A DNA stretch of 64,000 bases from Aphrophora alni (Eukaryota; Arthropoda; Insecta; Hemiptera; Aphrophoridae): positions 15,611,092-15,675,091 of the forward strand of contig OY740777.1 in NCBI GenBank assembly GCA_963513935.1, given 5' to 3'. Positions within the stretch are counted from its first letter, which is position 1; each line of letters starts with the position of its first letter. The position numbers were made by a program, and so were the translations under genes. Below, piece by piece: positions 63,460-64,000 of the stretch. The notes under the pieces were generated by a model. The model was not told the DNA's origin. It made no database searches and was given only the letters and a program-made list of their open reading frames with translations.

Positions 63460-64000
63460 CTGAAACAAAAACACAATTTATTATTTATTTGTCTAAATCA
63501 TACATTGAAATCGGTCAATTTTTCGTTACTAATTTTACTGTTGTAACTAATACAATTATATAATACAGATACTTTAAGTATAAAAAATCAATGAATAACA
63601 ATTAACACCAAAATTTAAGCTGAATATCAAGGGAGTGTTGAGAGTAAATCAACTAAGGAGGTCCTTCAGATAAGGACAACTCTCTTCGACTACAATCGAT
63701 ACCTCTACTTCGATGTGATTTATTGTTTTAAATAATATTTTATGCTTTATAATTGTCTCTCATTACTGTTGAACAATAATATTGTTTATTCTAAATCATT
63801 TGAAATGAAATAAAATTAATTCTAAAACAATTTTAGCGTTTACTGTGTACTGGTAGCACAAATTATTGAAAATAAACGAAAATATTTTATAGATATTTTA
63901 AAATTTAATTAAAATAATGGAATGATTATAAAATATTTTTCACAAATAAAATTCAGATATTATTTATAAATTTAAACTGACTTTAAAAAAAAGGTTTAAA

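Overview
This window comes from an A+T-rich, repeat-dense arthropod nuclear genome, most likely an insect. The one gene that can be read completely is a muscle myosin alkali (essential) light chain of the insect Mlc1 type. It is split into six exons with canonical GT..AG introns, and the window also holds short TTAGG/CCTAA telomere-type runs. I cannot name the species. There are no bacterial-style operons, and almost every open frame longer than 60 codons is chance or lies inside a repeat.

Layout. 1-37,000 is intergenic and made of dispersed repeats: a short Helitron (5645-5905), a decayed LINE tail with RNase H and zinc-knuckle remnants (about 19,529-20,085), tRNA-derived SINE-like pieces (26,100-26,265 and 36,115-36,200), many inverted-repeat elements, and four direct copies of one ~400-850 bp repeat between 24.4 and 34.7 kb. 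One of those copies carries a 172-bp (AG)n run. At 32.6-33.55 kb a fold-back element encloses a short acidic coding-like segment. 37,125-48,332 is the Mlc1 gene on the minus strand, with a TATA box, a first coding exon holding only the ATG, five further exons and a poly(A) signal. Its introns carry a 30-bp array grown from an exon/intron junction, a 46-bp minisatellite of about 22 copies and several hairpin elements. 48.4-63 kb is again repetitive, with a ~1.35-kb inverted duplication (49.73-51.08 against 54.83-56.16 kb). At 63,407-63,459 lies the terminal exon of a second Mlc1-like gene in the same orientation, so the window holds one complete copy and the 3' end of another in tandem.

The most unusual signal is a recurring structured motif: CTGANGA, one extra base, a 5-6 bp stem and loop, then GAAA. 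It occurs in at least eight places with different but compensating stem sequences, mostly in the arms of inverted-repeat elements. It matches the conserved core order of the hammerhead ribozyme, but the extra base and a weak stem I make catalysis doubtful. The second is the 13 x 30 bp array that duplicates the 5' splice site of Mlc1 exon 5 twelve times.

All coordinates and alignments were read by eye. Repeat edges are good to about 10-40 bp unless stated otherwise; splice sites are exact.
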